Of a stretch of 64,000 nucleotides of DNA, positions 8,521 through 16,331 are shown in pieces. The stretch spans positions 1 through 64,000 of the forward strand of contig CASDRY010000145.1 in NCBI GenBank assembly GCA_949283235.1. The letters run 5' to 3'. The DNA is from an uncultured Spirochaetales bacterium. Lineage in GTDB: Bacteria; Spirochaetota; Spirochaetia; Sphaerochaetales; Sphaerochaetaceae. The translations under genes were made by a program, and so were the position numbers. The notes beneath the pieces were generated by a model, which saw nothing but the letters and a program-made list of their open reading frames with translations, was not told where the DNA came from and did not search any database. Position 1 is the first letter of the stretch, and each line of letters opens with the position of its first letter.

Positions 8521-10491
8521 TTGGACAAGGAAAAGAAATCAAAGAAACACGAACACCACTTCCATGATGCAGATGTGGGAACAGCTGCAGATGTTGAAGC
8601 GGCAATGAAAAAATACGACAGGGAATCAAACACGAGGGTGTGGACTGGAGTTCCGAAGCTCATAATCCGCATCATAATGGTCGCATTCTCCCTCTACTGC
8701 ATAATCGATGCAGTGTTCCTGACAACACTACCTGAAATAAGACTTTCCGTTTTCATGGGGATGATAATATTCCTAGGCTTCCTCACCTTCCCTGTAAAGA
8801 AAGGTGTTGAGAAACCCAATCATATGCCTTGGTATGATATCATCCTGCTTGTTCTAGGCTCCGGAGCATTCTTCTTCTACGCCGCCAATGCCATGGAAGC
8901 GATAAGACTCTCTGCCAGGATAATCAGGGAACCTGTGTTCATGGTTGCAGGCGTGATAGCCATACTTGCACTTGCAGAGCTCTGCAGAAGATGCGTTGGC
9001 CTTCCTATACTATTTGTAGCTGGAGCGCTTTTAATCTATACATTCTCGACAGGACTTGATGTTCTGCAGGTTGTAAGAACACTCTTCTACACGACAAACG
9101 GGATCTTCAGCGCGCCTGTTCAGGTCTGTGTGAAATTCATCGTAATATTCATAATATTCGGAGCGTTCCTTGAACGAACAGGTGTTGCGGACTTCTTCAT
9201 TCGCTTTGCAAATGCGGCGGTCGGAAGATTCTCAGGAGGACCGGCAAAGGTTGCGGTCGTAGCAAGCGCTCTTGAGGGAATGGCTTCAGGCTCATCTGTT
9301 GCTAACACTGTAGGTTCTGGTTCCATAACCATCCCTATGATGAAGAGAATGGGATACAAACCTGAGTTTGCGGCAGCTGTAGAGGCAGCAGCCTCTACAG
9401 GAGGCCAGATCATGCCTCCTATCATGGGAGCCGCGGCATTCCTGATGGCTGAATTCACAGGAGAGCCATATGGAACAATTGCTGTAAGAGCAATCCTCCC
9501 CGCTATTCTCTACTTCACTGGAATCTTCATTGCCGTACACCTTGAAGCAAAGAAGCTTGGAATGAAGGGAATACCTAAGGATGAGCTTCCAAAAGCAAAA
9601 GAGCTTGCAAAGGAAATCTATCTTCTCATCCCTCTCATCGTTTTGATTTATCTTGTAGGTTCCAATACTTTCACGATGGCATATTCAGCTACGATAGCAA
9701 TTATAGCTGCTATAGTAGTCGGTGCATTGAATAGAAGAGAAAGACTCACTTTCTCCAGATTCCTCGATGCATTGGAGAATGGAGCCCGCTCCTCGATAAC
9801 AGTTGTTGTTGCGTGTGGTATTGCAGGTGTTATCGCGGGATGTATCACAGTTACAGGACTTGCCTCCAAGCTCCTTGGAGCTATAGTTGCACTCTCAGGC
9901 GGACATGTTATCATCGCGCTCTTCCTGACAATGATCTGCTGCATCATCCTTGGAATGGGAGTTCCTACAACAGCGAACTACTGTATCATGGCAGCGACCT
10001 GCGCACCTATTCTTATGGATCCATCCCTTGGAGTCACAAAGATGGCAGCACACTTCTTCGTTTTCTACTTCGGAATCGTTGCTGATATAACACCACCGGT
10101 TGCACTGGCAGCTTATGCAGGAGCAGCGATAGCGAAATCAAACCCGATGAAGACAGGCCTTACAGCCACGAAGCTTGCAATAGCTGCATTCATAGTCCCC
10201 TACGTCTTTGCATTCTCTCCGCAGATGCTATTCATAGACGTATCAGGTCCATTGGAGATTGTGCAGATATGTATAAGCGCTCTCTGTGGTCTCTTTGGAG
10301 TTGCGGCATCTCTCAATGGATTCTTCATAAGAAAGATTCCTGTACCGCTGAGATTGATACTCTTCATCGGAGGTCTCTGCATGATCGTACCAGGCACTGT
10401 TACAGACATAGCAGGACTAGTAATGATAGCGCTTACTGCTCTCTATCAGCATCTGATGCAGAAGAAAGACTCAGCAGTACCTGCTGTCTAG
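8521..10491 (+). CDS. TRAP transporter fused permease (DctQ-DctM type)
   Basis: This 656-aa membrane protein combines the small 4-helix DctQ-like part (about 45-165) with the large DctM part (about 170-620) in one chain, as is usual for TAXI systems. Segments such as GMASGSSVANTVGSGSITIPMMKRMGY and GQIMPPIMGAAAFLMAE are typical of the DctM ion and substrate region. The start is TTG at 8521 with AGGGGG 5 nt upstream. The hydrophilic N-terminal 40 residues (Lys/His rich) would be cytoplasmic. It forms a two-gene operon with the receptor and is followed by a strong terminator. Confidence 0.93.
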   Translation: MDKEKKSKKHEHHFHDADVGTAADVEAAMKKYDRESNTRVWTGVPKLIIRIIMVAFSLYCIIDAVFLTTLPEIRLSVFMGMIIFLGFLTFPVKKGVEKPNHMPWYDIILLVLGSGAFFFYAANAMEAIRLSARIIREPVFMVAGVIAILALAELCRRCVGLPILFVAGALLIYTFSTGLDVLQVVRTLFYTTNGIFSAPVQVCVKFIVIFIIFGAFLERTGVADFFIRFANAAVGRFSGGPAKVAVVASALEGMASGSSVANTVGSGSITIPMMKRMGYKPEFAAAVEAAASTGGQIMPPIMGAAAFLMAEFTGEPYGTIAVRAILPAILYFTGIFIAVHLEAKKLGMKGIPKDELPKAKELAKEIYLLIPLIVLIYLVGSNTFTMAYSATIAIIAAIVVGALNRRERLTFSRFLDALENGARSSITVVVACGIAGVIAGCITVTGLASKLLGAIVALSGGHVIIALFLTMICCIILGMGVPTTANYCIMAATCAPILMDPSLGVTKMAAHFFVFYFGIVADITPPVALAAYAGAAIAKSNPMKTGLTATKLAIAAFIVPYVFAFSPQMLFIDVSGPLEIVQICISALCGLFGVAASLNGFFIRKIPVPLRLILFIGGLCMIVPGTVTDIAGLVMIALTALYQHLMQKKDSAVPAV

Positions 10492-10548
10492 CACCAAGGG
10501 ATTGTTGCACGAATAATATCCTGGTTTTACAACAATAACCTGAAAAGA

Positions 10549-10585
10549 CCGGGAAGGGATTATTTCCTTCTCGGTTTTGTCTTTT
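10549..10585 (+). terminator. Terminator of the first TRAP operon
   Basis: An 11-bp stem (CCGGGAAGGGA / TTTCCTTCTCGG, two G-T pairs) with loop TTAT is followed by TTTTGTCTTTT. An A-run on the left side means it may also serve the convergent ATPase gene. Confidence 0.85.
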
Positions 10586-10622
10586 CTATGGAGCTAATCA
10601 AAATACGGCTCTAAGCCAATGC

Positions 10623-11795
10623 TCAGATAATCTTCCCTTTCCAGAGCCAGTCAAGGAAAAGGTTCCATGGAAGAAGTGTTATTCCATCATCTGTAGTCCT
10701 TGAGATGCTGTCTCTTGAAACGACGATGTACTTCTTGAAAATCCCCTCCTCCTTCAATGCTCTGAGTCCTCTGAGATCCTTCTTTTCATTCACAAGCTTA
10801 GTCGTCTTGGTTTCAATGGCAACCTCATCACCGATTACGAAGTCAACTTCGAACGAGGACTGCCGAGTACGCCAGTATGATAATTTTTCCTTGCGTTTGT
10901 TGTAGTCGAGGTATGCTGATAGTTCCTCAGCAATGTATGTCTCAAACAGTTTGCCGTATTCAGTCTGTGTATCGACAATATCACTAAGCCCGAGGAGGAA
11001 TCGAACAAGACCAACATCGAAGTAGTAGAAGCGCTCAGTCTCAACAGCCTTCCTCTTCTTCGTTTTCATATATGGAGGGACGGCAAAGCCAATCATAGTA
11101 TCATAGAGGATACCATACCATTCGGTTATCGAGCCTCTGCTCATCATCACGTCGCTTGCGATGTTGGAGTAGTTTATCTCCTCAGCATTGGTAAGAGCTG
11201 CAACTTCAAGGAAACGTTCGAACTTAGGAAGCTGCCTTACAAGTCCCTCTCCTGCAATCTCCTCCTGAAGGTAGACATTGATGTAATCATCAAGGACATC
11301 ATCCGGAGCATTGGAAAGGAATACAGAGGGAAGCAATCCATACTTCAGGATCCTATCCAGCGTTGGCTTGAATTCTTTTATTTCAGGCCATACAAAAGGA
11401 TGAAGATTCATCTTTCCAGCCCTTCCTCCAAGAAGGTTCACTCCCTGTTCCTTTAGTCGTCTTGCACTTGAGCTAGTTAGAAGGAATCTGATATCAGTCT
11501 CCTCAATCAGGAGATGAACCTCATCCAGAAGCTCAGGAACCTTCTGGATTTCATCGATGATGACAAGCCCCTCATGGATTCCTCTTGTCTCAATCTCATC
11601 ACGGAGAACACCTGGATCAGCCTGGCATCTTCTTCGTATCCTTGCATTCAGAAGTGACCATGAAAGTTTCACATCATCATGAATCTGATTTGCTATCAGA
11701 GAGCTTTTTCCTGTCTGCCTTGGACCGAAAAGGAAAAGAGACTTGTTTTTGAGTTTTGTCTGAATGTCTATGATACGCTGTATGTACTTTTCCAT
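10623..11795 (-). CDS. AAA_14/DUF4143 family ATPase
   Basis: This 390-aa protein has Walker A GPRQTGKSS (about 24-32), Walker B-like LVIIDEIQKV (about 77-86), and sensor-like LLTSSSARRL. The C-terminal DUF4143 domain holds SFEVDFVIGDEVAIETKTTK, a PD-(D/E)XK-like D...E-x-K pattern. Family members are abundant in gut anaerobes and have no agreed function; defence or stress roles are speculative. It is monocistronic, with TATAAT upstream and a GAGGTG ribosome site. Confidence 0.85.
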   Translation of the reverse strand: MEKYIQRIIDIQTKLKNKSLFLFGPRQTGKSSLIANQIHDDVKLSWSLLNARIRRRCQADPGVLRDEIETRGIHEGLVIIDEIQKVPELLDEVHLLIEETDIRFLLTSSSARRLKEQGVNLLGGRAGKMNLHPFVWPEIKEFKPTLDRILKYGLLPSVFLSNAPDDVLDDYINVYLQEEIAGEGLVRQLPKFERFLEVAALTNAEEINYSNIASDVMMSRGSITEWYGILYDTMIGFAVPPYMKTKKRKAVETERFYYFDVGLVRFLLGLSDIVDTQTEYGKLFETYIAEELSAYLDYNKRKEKLSYWRTRQSSFEVDFVIGDEVAIETKTTKLVNEKKDLRGLRALKEEGIFKKYIVVSRDSISRTTDDGITLLPWNLFLDWLWKGKII

Positions 11796-11812
11796 GCGTC
11801 ACCTCTACTGAC

Positions 11813-11818
11813 ATTATA
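11813..11818 (-). promoter_or_regulatory. -10 element of the AAA/DUF4143 gene
   Basis: TATAAT on the minus strand lies 17 nt before the ATG. A 6-bp hairpin sequence TCGCTA-N7-TAGCGA (11828-11846) lies over the -35 area and could be an operator. No good -35 is seen. Confidence 0.5.
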
Positions 11819-12037
11819 CTAGTATTTTCGCTATTTCTACTAGCGATTTTTATAAAAATCCGACAGTAAGACTTACTCTACACTGTTTATACGTCTGACA
11901 TGCAGACTCTTCCATGCTTATTGTTTTTCCGTAGCTTTTATTGGCTTAAACGACCAATGACATGGAGCAGAATATTGAAATTGAAAGCACTTTGAAGCTT
12001 GAGGAAATATCGAAGCTTATTATCGCACAGCATGCCA

Positions 12038-12069
12038 TAGCAGGGTTCGAAACCTCGTCTCCCCTGCTA
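12038..12069 (+). repeat. tRNA-3'-end-like stem-loop
   Basis: An 8-bp inverted repeat TAGCAGGG / CCCTGCTA encloses GTTCGAAACC, which resembles a tRNA T-loop. No matching 5' tRNA half lies upstream. It may be a tRNA remnant or a chance hairpin. Confidence 0.3.
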
Positions 12070-12071
12070 GG

Positions 12072-12092
12072 AAAATTTCAGATTTCTGAAAT
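12072..12092 (-). terminator. Probable terminator of the HAD gene
   Basis: Minus-strand ATTTCAG-AAAT-CTGAAAT is a 7-bp AT-rich stem followed by TTTCC, 43 nt after the stop codon. The short T-run makes this only probable. Confidence 0.45.
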
Positions 12093-12134
12093 GTAGCTTC
12101 TCAGTCGTACATTCAGTTTCAGCAGTAACAGCAT

Positions 12135-12785
12135 CTATCCAATTATTTCCATTAATTCCTTGTAGCTATCTATTTTGCAATCAGCAGCAGCTGTGTCCTG
12201 CTTTATTTCAGAACCGCAGAAAGCTATTACATCAAGACCTGCTCTATTAGCCGCGTCTATACCTATAGGAGAATCTTCAATAACTACCACATCATCCTTT
12301 TCAAGTCCCAGGATTTCCAATGCTTTAAGATATGGTTCGGGGTCTGGTTTGTGTCTCTCCACGCTGTCACCAGAGACTATGAAAGAAGGATAGGAATCAA
12401 GCTTCATTCTTTTCAAAGCAGCGTCAAGATGACTGCGGATTGTCGAGGATACAATTCCTATGACCTTGCCCTTTGATCTCAACAGCTCAAAAAGCTCTGG
12501 AAGATAGAGAAATGGTCTTATTCCTTCATACTCTGTGTAATAATCAGGGTAAGTTCTGAGAAGCTTTACAAATTCATCAAAAGGAAGGGAGACTCCATAC
12601 TTCCTTTCCATCTCCCTGGCAGTTCCATCGGTACTGTTCCCGATAGTAACCGAAACATCCTCATCATCTATATCAATACCGAAATGATCCTTCATCAGAG
12701 TCTTGAGCACTCTGAATACATAAGGTTCGCTATCTGTAATAACACCATCGAAATCAAAGAGAAAAGCTTTCTTTCTGCCAATCAT
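12135..12785 (-). CDS. HAD-superfamily phosphatase, beta-phosphoglucomutase-like
   Basis: This 216-aa haloacid dehalogenase-type hydrolase shows motif I FDFDGVITDSE (nucleophile Asp11, acid Asp13), a cap domain at about 20-85, motif II IVSS, and motifs III/IV KPDPEPYLKALE and VVVIEDSPIG. The cap type and motif IV match the subclass that includes sugar-phosphate phosphatases and beta-phosphoglucomutase. The exact substrate cannot be assigned. Its start codon lies 14 bp from the divergent LUD gene and has no ribosome site, so it may also be leaderless. Confidence 0.88.
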   Translation of the reverse strand: MIGRKKAFLFDFDGVITDSEPYVFRVLKTLMKDHFGIDIDDEDVSVTIGNSTDGTAREMERKYGVSLPFDEFVKLLRTYPDYYTEYEGIRPFLYLPELFELLRSKGKVIGIVSSTIRSHLDAALKRMKLDSYPSFIVSGDSVERHKPDPEPYLKALEILGLEKDDVVVIEDSPIGIDAANRAGLDVIAFCGSEIKQDTAAADCKIDSYKELMEIIG

Positions 12786-12787
12786 GC

Positions 12788-12793
12788 TACAAT
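12788..12793 (+). promoter_or_regulatory. -10 element giving a probable leaderless LUD mRNA
   Basis: TACAAT ends 6 nt before the ATG at 12800, so transcription should begin at or next to the start codon. No Shine-Dalgarno is present. The -35 is poor. Confidence 0.5.
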
Positions 12794-12799
12794 GATGGC

Positions 12800-13435
12800 A
12801 TGGATGCTAATCAGAGAAAAGCCTTAAAAGGAATTATAAAGGAAACACTGAAGAATCTTGAAGAAAACGGATTCGAGGCAGCTTTCGTCAATGACAGGAG
12901 CGAGCTACTCACCCTGATAAAAACCCTCATTCCAGAGGGCGCGACAACCTCTACAGGGGGCTCTGAAACACTGGCTGAAACAGGTGTGATGGACTTTCTG
13001 AAGGAATGCACTGCATATACTCCTGACAGGAACAAGGCATTTTCAGTGCAGTACTACCTTGCTTCTACAAATGCGATAACGCTTCACGGAGAGCTCTATG
13101 AAGTCGATGGCAGAGGAAACAGAGTTGCCGCCATGCTCTTCGGTCCTGAAAAAGTTATTGTCATAGCAGGCATAAACAAGCTTGTACTTGATCTGAGGGA
13201 AGCTGTAGAAAGAGTGAAAACAAAAGCTGCTCCCCCAAACTGCCTGAGACTTGAGAAAGATACTCCATGCACGAAGCTAGGACATTGTGTTTCCCCATAT
13301 TTTGATGAAAGACACCTTTCAGCACTTGGATGCACTTCAGATGGAAGGATCTGCTCGAATGCCGTCATTTTCTCAAGACAGATGGTGAAGAAAAGAATCA
13401 CTGTGATCATCGTGGGAGAAGAATATGGTTACTGA
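12800..13435 (+). CDS. LUD domain protein (DUF162/LutC-like)
   Basis: This 211-aa protein has the LUD fold seen in LutC and LutB. The N-terminal helices (LKGIIKETLKNLEENGFEAAFV) are followed by the family segment TSTGGSETLAETG, and later VIVIAGINKLVLDLREAVERVKTKAAPPN. A Cys-rich C-terminus (five Cys within about residues 150-190) is present in a subset of these proteins. lutA and lutB are absent, so a lactate-utilisation role is not supported. The stand-alone family is of unknown function. It overlaps the AlkD-like gene by 11 nt. Confidence 0.85.
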   Translation: MDANQRKALKGIIKETLKNLEENGFEAAFVNDRSELLTLIKTLIPEGATTSTGGSETLAETGVMDFLKECTAYTPDRNKAFSVQYYLASTNAITLHGELYEVDGRGNRVAAMLFGPEKVIVIAGINKLVLDLREAVERVKTKAAPPNCLRLEKDTPCTKLGHCVSPYFDERHLSALGCTSDGRICSNAVIFSRQMVKKRITVIIVGEEYGY

Positions 13436-14036
13436 CAAGCTTTATGATGAGTATGCAGATGAAAAGTACTCTGAATTCACATCAAAGCTCACAAAGAACC
13501 ATGATCTTCCCTATAGAGGCGTGAGGATACCTGTACTGAGGAAGATAGCGAAAGAGCTGGATTCATTTCCCTATGAGATCAAATGGCACGAGGATGTGCT
13601 TCTCAGAGGCTTTTATATAGCTTCAAGAAAAGTGCCATTTAGCGAGATGAAAGCTATGATAACCTCCCATCTTGAGGACCTTCAGACATGGGATGAGGTA
13701 GATACACTAGCCGCTTCCATAAAGCCGAAGAAGGCAGAACTTGATGAAATCTATGCATTCTTCTTCTCTCTTCTTGAAGATGAAAGGACTATGCCACGAC
13801 GTCTCGGGATTGTCGCGCTGATGTCACTAAGGAAGCTGTATCCAGATAAACGCACAGAACTTCTCGATGCAATAGCTGCAGCAGACAGTGACGAATACTA
13901 CATCTCAATGGCTGTCGCATGGGCCCTCTCCTCCTTCTATATAGATGACAGAACAACCGAAGCTTGGTTTGATAAGATTTCTCCGGAGACAAGGAAAAGA
14001 GCTGAGCAGAAAATCAGGGATTCAAGAAGATGCTGA
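13425..14036 (+). CDS. DNA alkylation repair protein, AlkD-like HEAT-repeat family
   Basis: This 203-aa all-helical protein matches the AlkD/DNA alkylation repair family: YRGVRIPVLRKIAKEL near the N-terminus, W-x-EDVLLRGFYIA, then LEDLQTWDEVDTLAAS and an AVAWALSSFYI helix. AlkD-type glycosylases remove N3- and N7-alkylated purines. Several relatives have other or no glycosylase activity, so the activity is unproven. The ATG lies inside the end of the LUD gene with GGGAGAAG upstream, which indicates translational coupling. Confidence 0.85.
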   Translation: MVTDKLYDEYADEKYSEFTSKLTKNHDLPYRGVRIPVLRKIAKELDSFPYEIKWHEDVLLRGFYIASRKVPFSEMKAMITSHLEDLQTWDEVDTLAASIKPKKAELDEIYAFFFSLLEDERTMPRRLGIVALMSLRKLYPDKRTELLDAIAAADSDEYYISMAVAWALSSFYIDDRTTEAWFDKISPETRKRAEQKIRDSRRC

Positions 14037-14044
14037 AATAGTGC

Positions 14045-14093
14045 TTGACACTTTGTTTCTAAATACAGTAATGTTATTGTAAACAGAAACAAA
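14045..14093 (+). promoter_or_regulatory. trpB promoter with a flanking 9-bp inverted repeat
   Basis: A perfect TTGACA (14045-14050) is followed at 18 bp by TAATGT. A perfect inverted repeat TTTGTTTCT (14052-14060) / AGAAACAAA (14085-14093) spans the -10 region, and its right arm runs into the AAAGGAG ribosome site. It could be an operator or a hairpin hiding the ribosome site. Confidence 0.5.
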
Positions 14094-14103
14094 GGAGTCA
14101 GAT

Positions 14104-15393
14104 ATGAATCTAGTTACAAAGGGAATCAATACAGAGAATCTTCCAGATGCTAACGGTTATTTCGGAGAGTTCGGAGGCGTTTACCTTCCACCAGATCTTG
14201 AGAAGGTCATGAAGGAAGTTGAGACAGCTTACGAGGAGATCTCGAAAGATCCAAACTTCATAAAGGAGCTCAAGGAGCTCAATGAGCATTTTACAGGGCG
14301 TCCAAGTCCTGTATACCATGCAAAGCGTCTTTCAAAGGCAGCTGGGGGAGCCGAGATCTATCTCAAGAGAGAGGATCTCAATCATACAGGAGCACATAAG
14401 ATAAACCACTGCTTAGGAGAAGTTCTCCTTGCTAAGCATATGGGAAAGAAGAAGGTAATAGCCGAAACAGGTGCTGGACAGCATGGTGTCGCACTTGCAA
14501 CCGCCGCAGCGCTTCTTGGTCTCGAGTGTGATATCTACATGGGAGAGATTGATGTAAAGAAGGAAGCTCCCAATGTATCAAGGATGAAGGTGCTTGGAGC
14601 GAAGGTTGTATCTGTCACAAGGGGAACAAAGACCCTTAAAGATGCTGTAGATGCTGCTTTCGAAGCATATCTTCAGGATCCAGTTACACAGATCTACTGC
14701 ATTGGTTCTGTCGTGGGTCCTCATCCATTCCCGATGATGGTAAGGGACTTCCAGTCTATCGTTGGCATGGAAGCAAGGGAGCAGATGCTTGATTACGCAG
14801 GATCCCTTCCAGATGCAATCGTTGCATGTGTCGGTGGAGGCTCAAATGCAATGGGTATCTTCTCAGCATTCCTCGATGATAAAGATGTAGCACTCTATGG
14901 TGTCGAACCTGCAGGGAAAGGCCTAGAAACAGGAAAGCATGCAGCTACTATACAGAAAGGCACTGTCGGAATCCTCCATGGCTTCAAGTCATTGGTGCTC
15001 CAGGACAAGGATGGAGAACCGCTACCAGTCTACTCTATTGCATCAGGTTTGGATTATCCTGGAGTCGGACCACAGCATAGCTATCTTCACTCGATAGGAA
15101 GAGTAAACTACATGACAGCAACCGATAGAGAAGCTGTAGAGGCTTTCTATGCACTCTCCAGAATGGAAGGAATAATCCCTGCTCTCGAGTCCTCCCACGC
15201 AGTTGCATACGCTGTAAAGCTTGCAAAGCAGCTCGGAAGCGGAAAGAAAATCCTCGTCAACCTCTCAGGAAGAGGAGACAAGGATATAGACTTCGTTATG
15301 GAGCATTATCCGCTGGAGGAATATGAGCCTGAGGAGAACCTCAAGGATGGCTATGATGAATTTTTGAAGCACATAGGCGGAGAGAAGAACTAA
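14104..15393 (+). CDS. trpB: Tryptophan synthase beta subunit (orphan)
   Basis: This PLP enzyme joins indole and serine to make tryptophan. It has 429 aa, slightly longer than the usual ~400. Lys99 in HTGAHKIN binds PLP, Glu121 in AETGAGQHG corresponds to the catalytic glutamate, and GGGSNAM (244-250) binds the PLP phosphate. GRGDKD near the C-terminus is also typical. No trpA or other trp gene is adjacent and the gene is preceded by its own promoter. It may pair with a distant TrpA or salvage external indole. The stop codon overlaps the convergent yitT stop. Confidence 0.94.
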   Translation: MNLVTKGINTENLPDANGYFGEFGGVYLPPDLEKVMKEVETAYEEISKDPNFIKELKELNEHFTGRPSPVYHAKRLSKAAGGAEIYLKREDLNHTGAHKINHCLGEVLLAKHMGKKKVIAETGAGQHGVALATAAALLGLECDIYMGEIDVKKEAPNVSRMKVLGAKVVSVTRGTKTLKDAVDAAFEAYLQDPVTQIYCIGSVVGPHPFPMMVRDFQSIVGMEAREQMLDYAGSLPDAIVACVGGGSNAMGIFSAFLDDKDVALYGVEPAGKGLETGKHAATIQKGTVGILHGFKSLVLQDKDGEPLPVYSIASGLDYPGVGPQHSYLHSIGRVNYMTATDREAVEAFYALSRMEGIIPALESSHAVAYAVKLAKQLGSGKKILVNLSGRGDKDIDFVMEHYPLEEYEPEENLKDGYDEFLKHIGGEKN

Positions 15394-16292
15394 TCCTGCT
15401 CCGCGACCTTCTTCAGAGGCACGAAGCCCCTACCAAGGACTTCGTATGCCTCTGTAACGAAGACGAATGCCCTTGGATCTTCATCATGGATAATCTTCAT
15501 CATCGCATGCATCTGGTTATTCGGAACGATTACCAGAAGCATGGTCCTGGTTTTAGATGTATAGATTCCGGTACCATGGAATGTTGTACCACCATGGTGG
15601 AGTTCCGAGATTACCCTTCTCGATATCTCAACTGTATGGTTCTCGGAGAATATATACACAGATTTCGCGAGCTTGGTGCCAAAACTCATAACAACATAGT
15701 TAACAAGCTGTCCCGAGAGATACATCGCGATAATAGCGAAAAGCATTGGCTGTAAACCAAGGAAGATACCACCGCAGGAGACGACTATTGCATTGAAAAC
15801 GAATTCAACAGACCCTACAGAGACAGGAAAGTAATGTGAGATAACCTGCGCAACTATATCTGTTCCACCGGTGTTGCACCCGCTCTTCATCGTAAGTCCG
15901 ATACCAACCCCCATCAATACACCACCATAGATAGCGGAGAGAAGGATATTTATATCCTCACTGGTATCAAGCATCCCCTGATAATGCGTGATATGACCTA
16001 TCACAGTTGTCCAGATAGAAAGAAGAGTCGAGCCAATCAGGGTCTTTATACCATATCTCCAGCCAAACACCTTCATTCCGATAAGAATCAGAGGAAGGTT
16101 CACACACATCATTATGACACCCTGATCGAAACCGAAGAGGTAGTAGAAGATGGTACCGATACCAGTTGCTCCACCTCCAGTAATACGTGCGGGCGTGTAG
16201 AAGACAGCGGCAGCTGTTGCCGATAAAACAGGACCGATTGCAAGGAATAAGTAATCACTTACCCTGCTGAAAAGCATATTGTTCTTTTTCAT
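15390..16292 (-). CDS. YitT family membrane protein (DUF161 + DUF2179)
   Basis: This 300-aa protein has about six membrane segments in the first 200 residues, with the family motifs [20 protein letters not shown] and [14 protein letters not shown] soluble C-terminal DUF2179 domain (about 215-290) contains [14 protein letters not shown]. YitT proteins are widespread and of unknown transport function. The ATG sits two bases after the U-tract of the uxu terminator and lacks a ribosome site. Expression may depend on read-through or an unseen promoter. Confidence 0.9.
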   Translation of the reverse strand: MKKNNMLFSRVSDYLFLAIGPVLSATAAAVFYTPARITGGGATGIGTIFYYLFGFDQGVIMMCVNLPLILIGMKVFGWRYGIKTLIGSTLLSIWTTVIGHITHYQGMLDTSEDINILLSAIYGGVLMGVGIGLTMKSGCNTGGTDIVAQVISHYFPVSVGSVEFVFNAIVVSCGGIFLGLQPMLFAIIAMYLSGQLVNYVVMSFGTKLAKSVYIFSENHTVEISRRVISELHHGGTTFHGTGIYTSKTRTMLLVIVPNNQMHAMMKIIHDEDPRAFVFVTEAYEVLGRGFVPLKKVAEQD

Positions 16293-16294
16293 AG

Positions 16295-16324
16295 AAAAAA
16301 AGTCCCCCTGAGTTGCCCCAGGGG
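16295..16324 (-). terminator. Terminator of the uxuA-gntR-uxuB operon
   Basis: Minus-strand CCCCTG-N8-CAGGGG is followed by GACTTTTTTT. It lies just after the uxuB stop and directly before the yitT ATG. Confidence 0.8.
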
Positions 16325-16331
16325 ATTATTC

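Larger units (their letters stand above)
11819..12134. other. Intergenic region between the AAA ATPase and HAD genes
   Basis: About 315 bases without a gene. They hold the ATPase promoter, a tRNA-3'-end-like stem-loop and a terminator for the HAD gene. Nothing else is recognisable. Confidence 0.5.

Noticed and set aside
12038-12069. A complete tRNA gene
   Set aside because: No D-arm or anticodon arm can be folded upstream; only a 3'-end-like fragment is present.
14052-14093. trp attenuator or T-box leader upstream of trpB
   Set aside because: There is no leader peptide with Trp codons, no T-box sequence, and no terminator U-tract.
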